DNA from: an uncultured Sphingobium sp.
GTDB lineage: Bacteria > Pseudomonadota > Alphaproteobacteria > Sphingomonadales > Sphingomonadaceae
Assembly: GCA_946479185.1 (NCBI GenBank)
Contig: CAMLFF010000017.1
Span: 1 to 21,453, forward strand
Length of the DNA: 21,453 nt
Direction of reading: 5' to 3'
Below the pieces are notes generated by a model. That model did no database searches and was not told where the DNA came from. It was given only the letters and a program-made list of their open reading frames with translations. This document shows positions 1 to 8,694 of the stretch, piece by piece (the first letter of the stretch is position 1; each line of letters opens with the position of its first letter). A program made the translations under genes and the position numbers.

Positions 1-2057
1 CGAGTGCGATAATTAACATTTCCCCCGATGAACGCAGTCAATTGGGCACCGATGTCATGACGATATTCGATGTCGGTATTGCCCGACCAGCGGGGGGTAT
101 AGGGGAAGGCCTGTCCGCCGAAATCCTGCAACACGGCTTTCGGATTGAAGCTGACGAAGCTGCCCTTAACCTTCGAATCGACCAGCGTGATGGCTGGCGA
201 AATTGTGAGCCCGCGTACCGGCTTCCAGACGGCATTCGCTTCAAATCCAACAACACGCGACTGCGGCACGTTGATCAAGATTTCAAGCGACCCGAATGGC
301 GGGAAGCTTCCCAGCCCGCGGATCTGCTTATTGTCGTAATTATAGTAAAAGGCGGCGACATTCAGTTGCAGCGTGTTATCAAGCTTGGCCTTCAAACCCA
401 CTTCGTACGCAAGCAATGCTTCCTGCGTCACAGGTTGCGACTGCGCTTCGAGTGCCAGTGATTGGAGCGGAAAGCTCCCTGACTTCCATCCCTTGCTTAC
501 AGTGCCGTAGACAAGCACATCCTTGCTTGGCTTATAATTGATGCCAGCCCGCCAAGACACATTGTCCTGATCCAGACTATTTGTGATCGTACCAAATGTG
601 CCATCATTGAGAGAGGTGACGCACGAACCAGGCGTGAGACCAAGAGGAGCAAAGACAACCGAGTTGACAATCAGGCCGTCACCCGCATCTCGTGTACAGG
701 CGCTGTAATCACGATCATTCGTGGAATAGCGCAGCCCGCCGAGCAGCGTCAGTCCCGGCGCAATATCATAGTCCGCATTTGCATATACCGACTTGGTCTT
801 GATGGTTTGACGCCCCTGATTGACCGGGGTGGCGCCGAGAAATGCCTGGCTCGATTCAAAGACCTCAAGCCTTGCGACCTCGTTGACCCTGTCGTCCTGA
901 TAGTTCCCACCGATCAGCCAGTGGCCAGCACCACCAAAGCTGCCAGCCAGCCGCAGTTCCTGGAAAAAGGTCTTTGTATTGCCGCCCAGGTTGAGAACGA
1001 AGTTCGCGACCGCCGAACCATCCGTATCGAGCCGCTGATCGCGGTCGTAACGGCTGTAGGCCGAGATTGACGTCAAAGTGATGTCGTCACTGGCTTCGTA
1101 ATCAATGCGACCGCTAACCTGATAGAAGCGGTTATTCTGACGATATGATTTGCCCGGATCCCAATCAGCAGTGCGAGCGTCTGCCGGGGCGATGGGAGAA
1201 GCTTCATATGCGGCATTGGGGAACAATGGCTGCAGTGGTTCGCGCGGGTTGACGAGCTGCGCGGCAACACTGTCTGACCTGTCGCGCCAGCCGTTCAGGT
1301 TGATCGTGACTTTCAGTCGGTCGGAGGGCTCCCATTCGGTCAGGAAGCGCCCATAAAGCTGGTTTGCTTCGCCCAGTTCGTCGCTACGGGTAAGGCTGCG
1401 CTGCCAATCACCCGATTGCGATGAACGAGCGGAGAGACGCACGCGCAGGGTATCCGTCAATGGTCCAGTCACGAAGCCGCTCAGATCGACCGTGTTGAAA
1501 CGGCCATAGCTGAGGTCGACCCCTGCCGCGAGGCGATCAAGTGGCCGGGCAGCCACATAATTGATCGCGCCACCGGTCGAATTCTGTCCGAAGAAAGTGC
1601 CCTGTGGGCCCTTCAAGACCTCAACTCTTTCCAGGTCCAGCGTCGCGCCGCGCGTCTGCTCGGCAAAAGGGAGCGGGATTTCACCTACATAAACACTGAC
1701 CGCCGGGCTGGCGCCCAAGCTGCTTTCCTGAAAGCCAACACCGCGGATCGTGTAAATCGGCGTGCCGTAGCCAGTCGCGTTATAGGAAAATCCTGGAACC
1801 ACCTTCACAAGTTGCGAGACGTCGATCACCCCGCGCTGCAGCAATTGTTCGCCGCTTGCGGCTGTGACGGACATGCCGACATCATTGATGCTCTCCGCGC
1901 GCTTCTGCGCCGTGATCACGATTTCATCGACGGCCTCAGCCTCAGCGGGCAATGCGGATTGCGCGAAGCTCTCACTGCAGATCAGCACGCTGAGCGCTCC
2001 AAACGACACAGCGCAAGCCCAACGTGCAGCACGATAATTTTTGGCTTCTTTCGTCAT
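1..2057 (-). CDS. TonB-dependent outer-membrane receptor, C-terminus cut by window edge
   Basis: The frame is open from an ATG at 2057 to the left edge, giving about 685 residues; the last part of the barrel is missing. The N-terminus is a signal peptide ending near SESFAQ (residues 29-33), followed by a TonB-box-like VDEIVITA (43-50). The plug domain follows, with the typical IRGVGF, VEVLKGPQGTFFGQNSTGG and AINY segments. A beta-barrel region rich in aromatic and Asn/Asp residues comes next, including VYGTVSKGWKSG near the C-terminal part seen. A GGGGGA ribosome-binding site lies at 2063-2069, 5 nt before the start. These receptors import substrates across the outer membrane using TonB energy. 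The substrate is not readable from sequence; the catabolic genes nearby suggest an aromatic compound or conjugate (inference). No copy of the CATAC operator was found directly before this gene. Confidence 0.93.
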   Translation of the reverse strand, partial: MTKEAKNYRAARWACAVSFGALSVLICSESFAQSALPAEAEAVDEIVITAQKRAESINDVGMSVTAASGEQLLQRGVIDVSQLVKVVPGFSYNATGYGTPIYTIRGVGFQESSLGASPAVSVYVGEIPLPFAEQTRGATLDLERVEVLKGPQGTFFGQNSTGGAINYVAARPLDRLAAGVDLSYGRFNTVDLSGFVTGPLTDTLRVRLSARSSQSGDWQRSLTRSDELGEANQLYGRFLTEWEPSDRLKVTINLNGWRDRSDSVAAQLVNPREPLQPLFPNAAYEASPIAPADARTADWDPGKSYRQNNRFYQVSGRIDYEASDDITLTSISAYSRYDRDQRLDTDGSAVANFVLNLGGNTKTFFQELRLAGSFGGAGHWLIGGNYQDDRVNEVARLEVFESSQAFLGATPVNQGRQTIKTKSVYANADYDIAPGLTLLGGLRYSTNDRDYSACTRDAGDGLIVNSVVFAPLGLTPGSCVTSLNDGTFGTITNSLDQDNVSWRAGINYKPSKDVLVYGTVSKGWKSGSFPLQSLALEAQSQPVTQEALLAYEVGLKAKLDNTLQLNVAAFYYNYDNKQIRGLGSFPPFGSLEILINVPQSRVVGFEANAVWKPVRGLTISPAITLVDSKVKGSFVSFNPKAVLQDFGGQAFPYTPRWSGNTDIEYRHDIGAQLTAFIGGNVNYRT

Positions 2058-2989
2058 CGTAGTTCCCCCAATAGTTGGATGATGTCGTACCCGGTCTCTT
2101 GTTGGCCGACCTGCTTTGTTCCCAGCAGATTCTGCGCGTCGCCTGCTGCACAGCCCACTCCTGCAGACTGAACAGCACCCGGCAACTGGCTCTATTACCG
2201 GATCTTATTCGGGTTATAATTTTTCCGTCAACGATTTTAAAAGATATTCCGAAATTAAACGATATTATTAGTCGATTTGAGTCCAGAATTAACTCGACCA
2301 GACAATATGCGAACTGAAAGTACTGGACACGAAGCGCGCGCTACACCTGTGAACCATTGATTGTTTGAACTCCGTGAGCGGATCATGCCTTCGCAAGCGC
2401 ATCTCCGGCGCGGGCATGCGCACCATTTTTTTCGATTCAGAAGAGCGTGCGTCGGGATTCGCAATCTTCGCTCTTGGATGAGCTCGATCGATTGCTCGAC
2501 AGTGCTCCAAAAATGCCCGTGCAATAGCTTTAGCGGCACTGATCGAGCCGCTGGGGAAGGTGATCGCGATCGCTCTGGAACACAACAACAACCCCCTGCC
2601 CCTCGAGCACTTCCTCATAGACATAACCATACGCATCAGTTTGCTAAACTGCAGTACGCATTCTATTCGCCTATCCGTTCTGCCAAAAGTTGTAAATAAA
2701 ATTCCTAATTATCGAGACGTTATTTCGCTGTCTCACAGCGGCCCCGCCCCCGACAACCCGTTCGTCGAGAAATCCGACATATTACCATACGATATGGTAT
2801 TGTTTATCATGAAGTGCCTCGTTATGCCTTGTGACAGCGAGGAGTGGCTCCGAGTCTAGCTCGCGTGATCTTCTTCATCCGCCTGCATCGTCGTTAGTCG
2901 AGCAAATCGACACCGGCGCCGTGATGAAAGAGGAGGCGCGCAGCGCTGTTTGGATCTGGTCTCACGCCACATTCATGGGAGGGTTAGGG
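2058..2989. other. Divergent intergenic region between two receptor genes
   Basis: About 930 bp without a convincing gene. The part next to the first receptor (about 2190-2300) is AT-rich and may hold its promoter. The stretch 2360-2650 has short open frames on both strands, each interrupted or lacking a ribosome-binding site. On the minus strand, two overlapping frames would join across a shift near 2575, which could be a decayed gene, but I could not recognise a family. A clear palindromic operator lies at 2783-2802, just before the second receptor. Confidence 0.6.
2786..2802 (+). promoter_or_regulatory. Operator site A (CATAC-N2-T-N3-GTAT), predicted TetR target
   Basis: The site reads CATACGATATGGTATTG. 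It overlaps a perfect 17-bp palindrome, TACCATA-CGA-TATGGTA, at 2783-2799. It shares the CATAC / T / GTAT spacing exactly with sites at 6620, 6731 and 12018. It lies 187 bp before the start of the second TonB-dependent receptor. Binding by the TetR protein encoded at 11363-11941 is inferred from the shared motif, because one copy sits beside tetR itself. Confidence 0.7.
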
Positions 2990-5239
2990 ATGAGGATGAT
3001 GTACGGGAAACTTCTCTGTTCGGCAGGGATAGCGACAATGGCGTTGACTGCGGCGCCAGCCGTTTCACAGGTCACGCAAATCGACGCAGAAACGACAGCG
3101 GGCAATCAGAAAACGGGTATCAACGATATCGTCGTCACCGCACGACGCCGGGTTGAATCCATTCAGAATGTTCCAGTGTCCGTGACCGCCTTTGGCACGA
3201 ATGAGCTGGAAAGCCGCAACGCGCGGCAAGTAAGCGATCTGCTTTCGACAGTCCCCAACGTGAACACGAGCAATGGGCTTCAGATCCGCGGTATCGGCTA
3301 TGACACGCGGAATATCGGCATTGAGGCTGGCGCGACCGTCTATGTCGATGGCGTTTACACCGGCCGCCCCTCAACATTCGATCAGGATCTGGCCGACATT
3401 GCAGCCGTTCAGGTGCTGCGCGGCCCGCAGGGCACGCTATATGGCAAGAACTCGATTGCGGGGGTGATCGATCTTTCAACGACCGAACCCAAGTTCGATT
3501 TTGAAGGCAATGGGCGGATCGACATCGGGAACCGTGATCGCCGCCGGGGCGATATCACCATCAACGTACCACTGGCGCAAACGCTGGCTCTCCGCACCAG
3601 CTTCACTAAATCGTCGATTGACGGCTGGGTGAAGAATCTCGCCGATGATCAGGTCTTCGGTGCTTCCGATTCCACCATTATTCGTGCTGCGTTGCGTTGG
3701 GATGCCACGCCAGATCTCAAGATCATCGTGCGGGCCGATCATCAACATACCGATGAGAACCCTCGCTCGCGCTCCGAAAGTGCTGAAACGCTTCTTGGCG
3801 ATGATCCACAGATTGACCCGCCACGGCCAATCATCGCCCCCGGAAAATATACGACCTTCGAGGACACAGTCACAGACAGCAACACGACGCTTCAGGGCGT
3901 TTCGCTGACGCTGCAATATTCAGCGAGCCCGGCGTTCAACCTCACGAGCATCACGGCCTACAGAGAAAATGAGTATGACGTCTTTGAAGGTCAGGACAAC
4001 TCACCGCTCAACCGGATCGAAATCGATTTCTCCAACAAGCAGAAGCAGTTTACGCAGGAGTTCCGGGCTTCCGGCGCTGTCGGGTTTGTCGATTATGTCG
4101 CCGGCTTCTATTATTTCAATCAGGATTCCCGCCAATCGAACAGGGGCATATTGGGAACCGATTTCGCAATCCCGCCGCTCGGAATTCCCGGTGGTGTGAA
4201 GAAAATCATCGATCCCAACGCGCAGATCAAGACCGAGAGCGTCGCGGGCTATGTCGATTTGACCTTCAAGCTGAGCGAGCGGCTTGAGGTGCTGGCAGGC
4301 GCGCGGATCAATTATGAGAAAAAGAAGTTCGCCTTCCAGATCACATCGGATGCGCCCGCAATTTTCTACAGCATCCCGTTTGGACGTGACGAGTTCAGCC
4401 AGACGGACTTTTCACCGACATTGGGCCTGCGCTATCATGTAACCAGCGACCTCATGGCCTATGCGCGCTATGCCAAGGGCTTCAAATCCGGCGGGTGGAA
4501 TGCCGACTTTTCATCGGCCGCGCCAAGTCAGCCCGCCCCGACAATCCCAAGCCTGCGCTTCGAGGCTGAGAATGCCGAAACATTCGAGATTGGCTTCAAG
4601 TCGGCCTGGCTGGATCGCCGCCTGATCCTCAATGGCTCGGCGTTCCAGACCAACTTCAACAATCTGCAAGTGGCCCAATTTTTCGGCATCAACATCGATT
4701 CCGGCAATCCGCTCGCCGTCACGGCAAATGCAGGCAAGGCGCGTATCCGGGGCTTCGAGCTTGAGGCCACCGCCGTGCCCGTCGACGGACTAACGATTTC
4801 GGGCGGCGTGGGGTATCTCGACGCGATCTACCTCGATTTCGACAATGTCGATGGCCGAGGGTCAAGCGCCGATGGTCGGCCCATGCAGGGCGTCCCAAAT
4901 TGGACGGGAAATGCCTCGATCCAGTATCAGCAGCCTTTGGCGAACGGCGGCAGTCTTTCCGCCCGTGCTGATTATCAGGGCGTTGCGGAGCGCCCCGGCG
5001 ATCCGCTCGGCAACCCGCTGCGCCGCGCGCCTGCCAGTTGGACCGCAAATGCACGGCTCACCTATGCCGCGCCGGACGATCGCTGGAAGCTGTCGGGCTT
5101 CGCAACCAACCTGTTCAATCGCCAGAATGCAGTTCTGTATGAGGTTTCGCAGTTCGCTGTGGCTCAGGCACAGCCCGTCCGCACGGTTCTTTACGCTGAG
5201 CCTCGCACCTATGGGGTGAGCTTCGAATTCAAATTTTGA
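2990..5239 (+). CDS. TonB-dependent outer-membrane receptor
   Basis: This is a complete 749-residue receptor, a normal length for the family. The ATG at 2990 was chosen over an in-frame ATG at 2831 because GGGAGGG (2977-2983) lies 6 nt before it and the protein then begins directly with a signal peptide (residues 1-27, ending AAPAVSQ). A TonB-box-like INDIVVTA lies at 44-51. The plug carries IRGIGYDTRN, YVDGVYTGRP and QVLRGPQGTLYGKNS. The barrel includes YARYAKGFKSGGW and ends in FEFKF with a terminal aromatic residue, as outer-membrane barrels do. It presumably imports the substrate, or a conjugate of it, for the catabolic genes downstream. Operator A upstream suggests control by the same TetR regulator as the pathway. 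A strong terminator follows directly. Confidence 0.96.
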   Translation: MRMMYGKLLCSAGIATMALTAAPAVSQVTQIDAETTAGNQKTGINDIVVTARRRVESIQNVPVSVTAFGTNELESRNARQVSDLLSTVPNVNTSNGLQIRGIGYDTRNIGIEAGATVYVDGVYTGRPSTFDQDLADIAAVQVLRGPQGTLYGKNSIAGVIDLSTTEPKFDFEGNGRIDIGNRDRRRGDITINVPLAQTLALRTSFTKSSIDGWVKNLADDQVFGASDSTIIRAALRWDATPDLKIIVRADHQHTDENPRSRSESAETLLGDDPQIDPPRPIIAPGKYTTFEDTVTDSNTTLQGVSLTLQYSASPAFNLTSITAYRENEYDVFEGQDNSPLNRIEIDFSNKQKQFTQEFRASGAVGFVDYVAGFYYFNQDSRQSNRGILGTDFAIPPLGIPGGVKKIIDPNAQIKTESVAGYVDLTFKLSERLEVLAGARINYEKKKFAFQITSDAPAIFYSIPFGRDEFSQTDFSPTLGLRYHVTSDLMAYARYAKGFKSGGWNADFSSAAPSQPAPTIPSLRFEAENAETFEIGFKSAWLDRRLILNGSAFQTNFNNLQVAQFFGINIDSGNPLAVTANAGKARIRGFELEATAVPVDGLTISGGVGYLDAIYLDFDNVDGRGSSADGRPMQGVPNWTGNASIQYQQPLANGGSLSARADYQGVAERPGDPLGNPLRRAPASWTANARLTYAAPDDRWKLSGFATNLFNRQNAVLYEVSQFAVAQAQPVRTVLYAEPRTYGVSFEFKF

Positions 5240-5246
5240 TGCTTTG

Positions 5247-5273
5247 AAGAGGCGGGGAAATCCCGCCTCTTTT
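5247..5273 (+). terminator. Rho-independent terminator after the receptor gene
   Basis: A 10-bp stem (AAGAGGCGGG paired with CCCGCCTCTT), a 5-nt loop GAAAT and a run of four T lie 8 nt after the receptor stop codon. This separates the receptor transcript from the serine hydrolase, which would then need its own promoter or read-through. Confidence 0.9.
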
Positions 5274-5324
5274 GCAATCCATAATATTGTTTGTCCGTGA
5301 TGTTTGCGGGCCAAGAGGAGACGC

Positions 5325-6488
5325 ATGATGCCCAGCCCAAGCCAATCCGCGCACGAGGTTCCTGCTGCGATCCAGGAAGTGCGTCGCCACGTGTTCGACG
5401 GCGCCGTCAACACGCTCACTTTCCATAATATCGAGAAGATATTCTCGACCTGCCGCGTCGCACGCAGCGGAGATGTGCTGCCCCTCGCCCGCGCCGAGCG
5501 GCCGCTCGACCTGCGTTACACGTTCAACGGCAAGGAACATCCGGTCGAAGACGCCCTTGTTAGAACGCGGACAAACGCCATCCTCGTCCTCAAGGATGGC
5601 AAGATCGTGGTGGAGGAATATTTCAACCAGACCAATGAGACGACCAAGTTCATCGTCTGGTCCTGCACAAAGTCCATGACGTCACTGCTGATTGGCCAGG
5701 CCATTGCCGAAGGGGCGATCGAAAGCATAGACGATTCCATTGCGCGCTATGTCCCCGAGCTGAAGGACACGGGGTTTGGCATCGCGACCATTCGTGACGT
5801 GCTCCAGATGCGCTCCGGCGCGGACTGGGACGAGCGCTACGATTTCGGCGAGGAGCCGAGCCCAGCCGCGCTCGCCTATGAAAACTCCCTCGTGAACCAT
5901 AAGACGCGCTATGCGGACGCCGCCCGCCCACTGAAATCGGCTCATAAGCCCGGCACGACATTCAACTATTCGACCGTCGACACCGCTGTGCTCGGCTGGG
6001 TGCTCGAGCGCGCCACGCAGACCTCAATTGCAGACTATACTCACGCCAAGCTCTGGAGCCGGCTTGGGGTGGAAGATGATGGCTTCTACGTGACCGACGG
6101 CCCGGAAGGAGTTGGCAGGGAATTCAACGGCGCCGGCTTTAACGCCAGATTGCGGGATCTGGGACGCCTCGGACAGATGGTCCTCAACAATGGCAAGGTT
6201 GGTGATGAGCAGATCATTCCCGCCGCATGGATCGCCGAATCCACCAAGCCCTATAGTGGCGATGGCAAACCGTCTGAGGAGCTTTTCGACTATGGCTATC
6301 ATTGGTGGACCGTCCGCGGGCAGGCGAGCTTCTCTGCATGCGGACTTCAGGGCCAATATATCTTCATTGATCCAACGACCAACACGGTGATCGTGCGACT
6401 GGGCTATGCCACGCCGGAAGATGGCGCGCCTTCGGAAGAAGTACTCGAACTTTTCAAAGCCATTTCGGCCTGGCCCCCCAAGAACTGA
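5325..6488 (+). CDS. Serine hydrolase, beta-lactamase / NylB-like fold
   Basis: 387 residues from ATG 5325; ATG 5328 is equally possible, with AGGAG at 5316-5320 better spaced for it. The SxxK nucleophile motif is SCTK (residues 113-116 from 5325). The Tyr motif is YST (from residue 215), where many relatives have YxN. A late HWWTV segment resembles that of 6-aminohexanoate-dimer hydrolase (NylB) and family VIII esterases. No export signal is evident, so it is probably cytoplasmic. Members hydrolyse amides, esters or small peptides; which bond this one cuts cannot be told. Its place between an uptake receptor and a ring dioxygenase suggests that it frees an aromatic acid or amine from a conjugate (inference). 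A penicillin-type resistance role is unlikely here. Confidence 0.88.
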   Translation: MMPSPSQSAHEVPAAIQEVRRHVFDGAVNTLTFHNIEKIFSTCRVARSGDVLPLARAERPLDLRYTFNGKEHPVEDALVRTRTNAILVLKDGKIVVEEYFNQTNETTKFIVWSCTKSMTSLLIGQAIAEGAIESIDDSIARYVPELKDTGFGIATIRDVLQMRSGADWDERYDFGEEPSPAALAYENSLVNHKTRYADAARPLKSAHKPGTTFNYSTVDTAVLGWVLERATQTSIADYTHAKLWSRLGVEDDGFYVTDGPEGVGREFNGAGFNARLRDLGRLGQMVLNNGKVGDEQIIPAAWIAESTKPYSGDGKPSEELFDYGYHWWTVRGQASFSACGLQGQYIFIDPTTNTVIVRLGYATPEDGAPSEEVLELFKAISAWPPKN

Positions 6489-6534
6489 CAATTGGCTCGG
6501 GTCGCGAGAGACCCCGCAGATGAACGCCACTCAC

Positions 6535-6570
6535 GCCAGGATCGTCCCCTCAAAAGCGTGCGATCCTGGC
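6535..6570. repeat. 10-bp perfect inverted repeat after the serine hydrolase
   Basis: GCCAGGATCG (6535-6544) is repeated in inverted form as CGATCCTGGC (6561-6570) with a 16-nt loop. There is no T run, so it is not a classical terminator. It could stabilise the 3' end of the hydrolase mRNA or bind a protein. It lies 47 nt after the hydrolase stop and about 50 nt before operator B. Confidence 0.6.
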
Positions 6571-6619
6571 ATGAAATGACCGTCAGCTTGCCCTGTGACG
6601 CTCAGGTGCACCATCGACA

Positions 6620-6636
6620 CATACGCTATAGTATGT
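6620..6636 (+). promoter_or_regulatory. Operator site B, predicted TetR target
   Basis: The site reads CATACGCTATAGTATGT, inside a perfect inverted repeat ACATAC-N6-GTATGT (6619-6636). It matches sites A, C and D in the CATAC, T and GTAT blocks with the same 11-nt offset. It lies 125 bp before the dioxygenase start and overlaps a TATAGT sequence that could be a -10 element. Confidence 0.72.
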
Positions 6637-6730
6637 TTATAAATTATCGAGATAATGGCAGGACTTCTCATAAAGATTAGCATTACTCGTCCCGCTATCG
6701 CTTTCTCGCTCGACAACGAGACCATTCCAA

Positions 6731-6747
6731 CATACCATTCAGTATGG
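6731..6747 (+). promoter_or_regulatory. Operator site C, predicted TetR target
   Basis: The site reads CATACCATTCAGTATGG with arms CATAC and GTATG separated by 6 nt. It lies only 14 nt before the dioxygenase ATG and so would overlap the ribosome-binding region or the start of the transcript. Sites B and C are 111 bp apart, so co-operative binding or looping is possible. Confidence 0.7.
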
Positions 6748-6760
6748 AAAGATATTTGAA

Positions 6761-8080
6761 ATGACGTTCAAGGCTGCTGATCTGGTCGACGCAGAATTCG
6801 GAACGGTTGATCGCCGCATCTTTTGGGATGGTGCGATTTACGAACGCGAGCTTGAACGGGTGTTCGCACGGTCATGGCTGTTCGTCGCGCATGAAAGCCA
6901 GATCGAAGAACCGGGCGCATTCGTTACGACCTATATGGGCGAGGACTCGGTCATCGTGGCGCGAACCGATGACGGTTCGATCAACGTGTTCCTTAACAGC
7001 TGCCCACACCGCGGCAACCGCGTCTGCTTTGCCGATAGCGGCAAGGATCGCCATTTCACCTGCAATTATCACGGCTGGGCCTTTGGACTCGATGGCGGCC
7101 TCAAGAAGATGCCAAAGGTGGGCCTCTACAAATCGACGCCCGGCTTTCGTATGGAAGATTGGGGACTAAAGCGCGCGCGCGTCGGAAGCTATAAAGGTCT
7201 CGTCTTCGCGACCTTCAGCGAAGAAGCGCCCTCGCTCGAAAACTGGCTCGGCGATTTTCGCTGGTATCTCGACGCCGTGCTCGATCCTGAGGATGGCGGC
7301 ACTGAGTTCCTGCCCGGCGGGGCGACCCGCTCCGTGATGAACTGCAACTGGAAGCTGCCCGCGGACAATTTCGTTGGCGACATCTACCACGCGCTCTGGA
7401 CCCATCTTGGCGGCACCAAGCCGACGCTGGGGCCGCATGGCGGCGTGAAGGTCGAGAATGAGGGCAGTTATCAGGTCTCGGTCAACGGTCATGGCTGGGA
7501 ATTCAACGACAGCTTCCTGGGCAATGCGGCAACGATGGGCGACCGCGATCTGCTGCGCTACATGCGCTCGCGGCAGGAGGCGATCACCCGCCGCCTTGGC
7601 GAGTTCCGCGCAAAAATGTGGGGATCGGTGGCCTCGGCGACGATCTTCCCGAATTTCTCATTCCTCCCCGGCTATTTCACCTTCCGCACATTCCAGCCGA
7701 AGGGACCGACGAAAACCGAGATCCACGCATGGACTCTGGTGCCCAAGAATATGCCCGACGACATCAAGGACCGCTTTCGCCGCGGCTCGATGCGGACCTT
7801 CTCGCCCTCCGGCCTCCTCGAGATGGACGATGGCGAAAATTGGGAACATTCGACGCAGGCCAATGCTGGCTGGGTCACGCGCAACCAGCGCCTTTGCTAT
7901 GCGATGGCGCCCGGTGGTGAAGTGGAAACGCCCGGCCTCCCCGGTCGCGTCACAGCCGGCCAGTTGTCCGATGCTAATCAGCGTGAGTTCTACAGACGGT
8001 GGGCGATCATGATGGATGCTGAAAGCTGGAGCGATATTCCGCTCGACGAGCCCGTCGCGGGGCCCGGAGTATCGGCATGA
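6761..8080 (+). CDS. Rieske aromatic-ring-hydroxylating dioxygenase, large (alpha) subunit
   Basis: 439 residues, normal for a two-subunit ring-hydroxylating oxygenase. The Rieske [2Fe-2S] ligands are C81, H83, C101 and H104 (CPHRGNRVC and CNYHGWAF). The mononuclear iron site is seen in ADNFVGDIYHALWTH, with D207 bridging and H210 and H215 as ligands. The third ligand is an Asp in LLEMDDGENW (356-357), matching the position in naphthalene and biphenyl dioxygenases. The enzyme would add O2 to an aromatic ring to give a cis-dihydrodiol in the cytoplasm. It overlaps the small subunit by ATGA. Operators B and C lie upstream. No ferredoxin or ferredoxin reductase gene is present in the window, so electrons must come from elsewhere. 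The substrate cannot be assigned from motifs. Confidence 0.96.
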   Translation: MTFKAADLVDAEFGTVDRRIFWDGAIYERELERVFARSWLFVAHESQIEEPGAFVTTYMGEDSVIVARTDDGSINVFLNSCPHRGNRVCFADSGKDRHFTCNYHGWAFGLDGGLKKMPKVGLYKSTPGFRMEDWGLKRARVGSYKGLVFATFSEEAPSLENWLGDFRWYLDAVLDPEDGGTEFLPGGATRSVMNCNWKLPADNFVGDIYHALWTHLGGTKPTLGPHGGVKVENEGSYQVSVNGHGWEFNDSFLGNAATMGDRDLLRYMRSRQEAITRRLGEFRAKMWGSVASATIFPNFSFLPGYFTFRTFQPKGPTKTEIHAWTLVPKNMPDDIKDRFRRGSMRTFSPSGLLEMDDGENWEHSTQANAGWVTRNQRLCYAMAPGGEVETPGLPGRVTAGQLSDANQREFYRRWAIMMDAESWSDIPLDEPVAGPGVSA

Positions 8081-8694
8081 GCGCCCCTGCCCCCGTGATC
8101 GACGACTATCGCGACTTGCCCCGTCTCTCGCGTGACGATGCGCGGGCGGCGGCAGAGCATCTGCTCGCGATGCGCGGCGACGGCGCCGAGGTAGAGGAAG
8201 CGCTGCGCGCGCGAATCGAGCGGTTCTATTTTCGGGAGGCGCGCCTGCTGGATGAAGAGCGGTTCGATGAATGGTATGATCTGCTCGCGGACGATCTCTT
8301 TTACTGGATGCCGTTGCGCCAGAACCGGTTCCGGCGTGATCCAACGCCAGCCATTTCGCCTGAGAACATGGCCCTGTTCGACGAGTGCAAGGCCGACATG
8401 GCAATCCGCATCGGTCGCCTCGCGTCCAAGCTTGTCTGGACTGAAGACCCGCCGACGCGGCACACCTATGTCATCTCGAATGTCGAAGCGTTCATGACCA
8501 ACCAGCCCGGCGCTTTCGAAGTTCACTCGACTTTCATTCAATATCGCAATCGCTCCGAGCATGATGCGACGGTCCTGCACGGGCGCCGGCGCGATCTTAT
8601 TCGCGTGACGGATGAGAGTTTCGAGATCGTGCGGCGGCTGATCCTGCTGCCGCAATCGGTTCTCCTCTCCAAAAACCTCTCGGCGTTCTTTTGA
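8077..8694 (+). CDS. Ring-hydroxylating dioxygenase, small (beta) subunit
   Basis: 205 residues with the SnoaL/NTF2-like fold typical of beta subunits. Family features are an early helix with RIERFYFREARLLDE, then EWYDLLADDLFYWMPL, TRHTYVISNVE and the C-terminal LPQSVLLSKNLSAFF. The last segment resembles biphenyl and phenylpropionate dioxygenase small subunits. It is mainly structural, assembling with the large subunit as an alpha3beta3 hexamer. Its ATG overlaps the alpha stop (ATGA), and its stop overlaps the next start (TGATG), so the three genes are translationally coupled. Confidence 0.95.
   Translation: MSAPAPVIDDYRDLPRLSRDDARAAAEHLLAMRGDGAEVEEALRARIERFYFREARLLDEERFDEWYDLLADDLFYWMPLRQNRFRRDPTPAISPENMALFDECKADMAIRIGRLASKLVWTEDPPTRHTYVISNVEAFMTNQPGAFEVHSTFIQYRNRSEHDATVLHGRRRDLIRVTDESFEIVRRLILLPQSVLLSKNLSAFF

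Noticed and set aside
2289..2636. 115-codon minus-strand frame in the receptor intergenic region
   Set aside because: No family was recognised; it may be a decayed gene with a frameshift, but the evidence is too weak to list as a gene.
2628..2644. Possible fifth CATAC site
   Set aside because: The left half matches, but the central T and one base of GTAT are wrong, and it is farther from any start.
2831..2989. N-terminal extension of the second receptor
   Set aside because: The 53 extra residues would precede the signal peptide, and a strong ribosome-binding site supports the start at 2990.
7658..8404. 248-codon open frame on the minus strand
   Set aside because: It is antisense to the dioxygenase subunits and rich in Arg, Pro and Ala, as typical of shadow frames.
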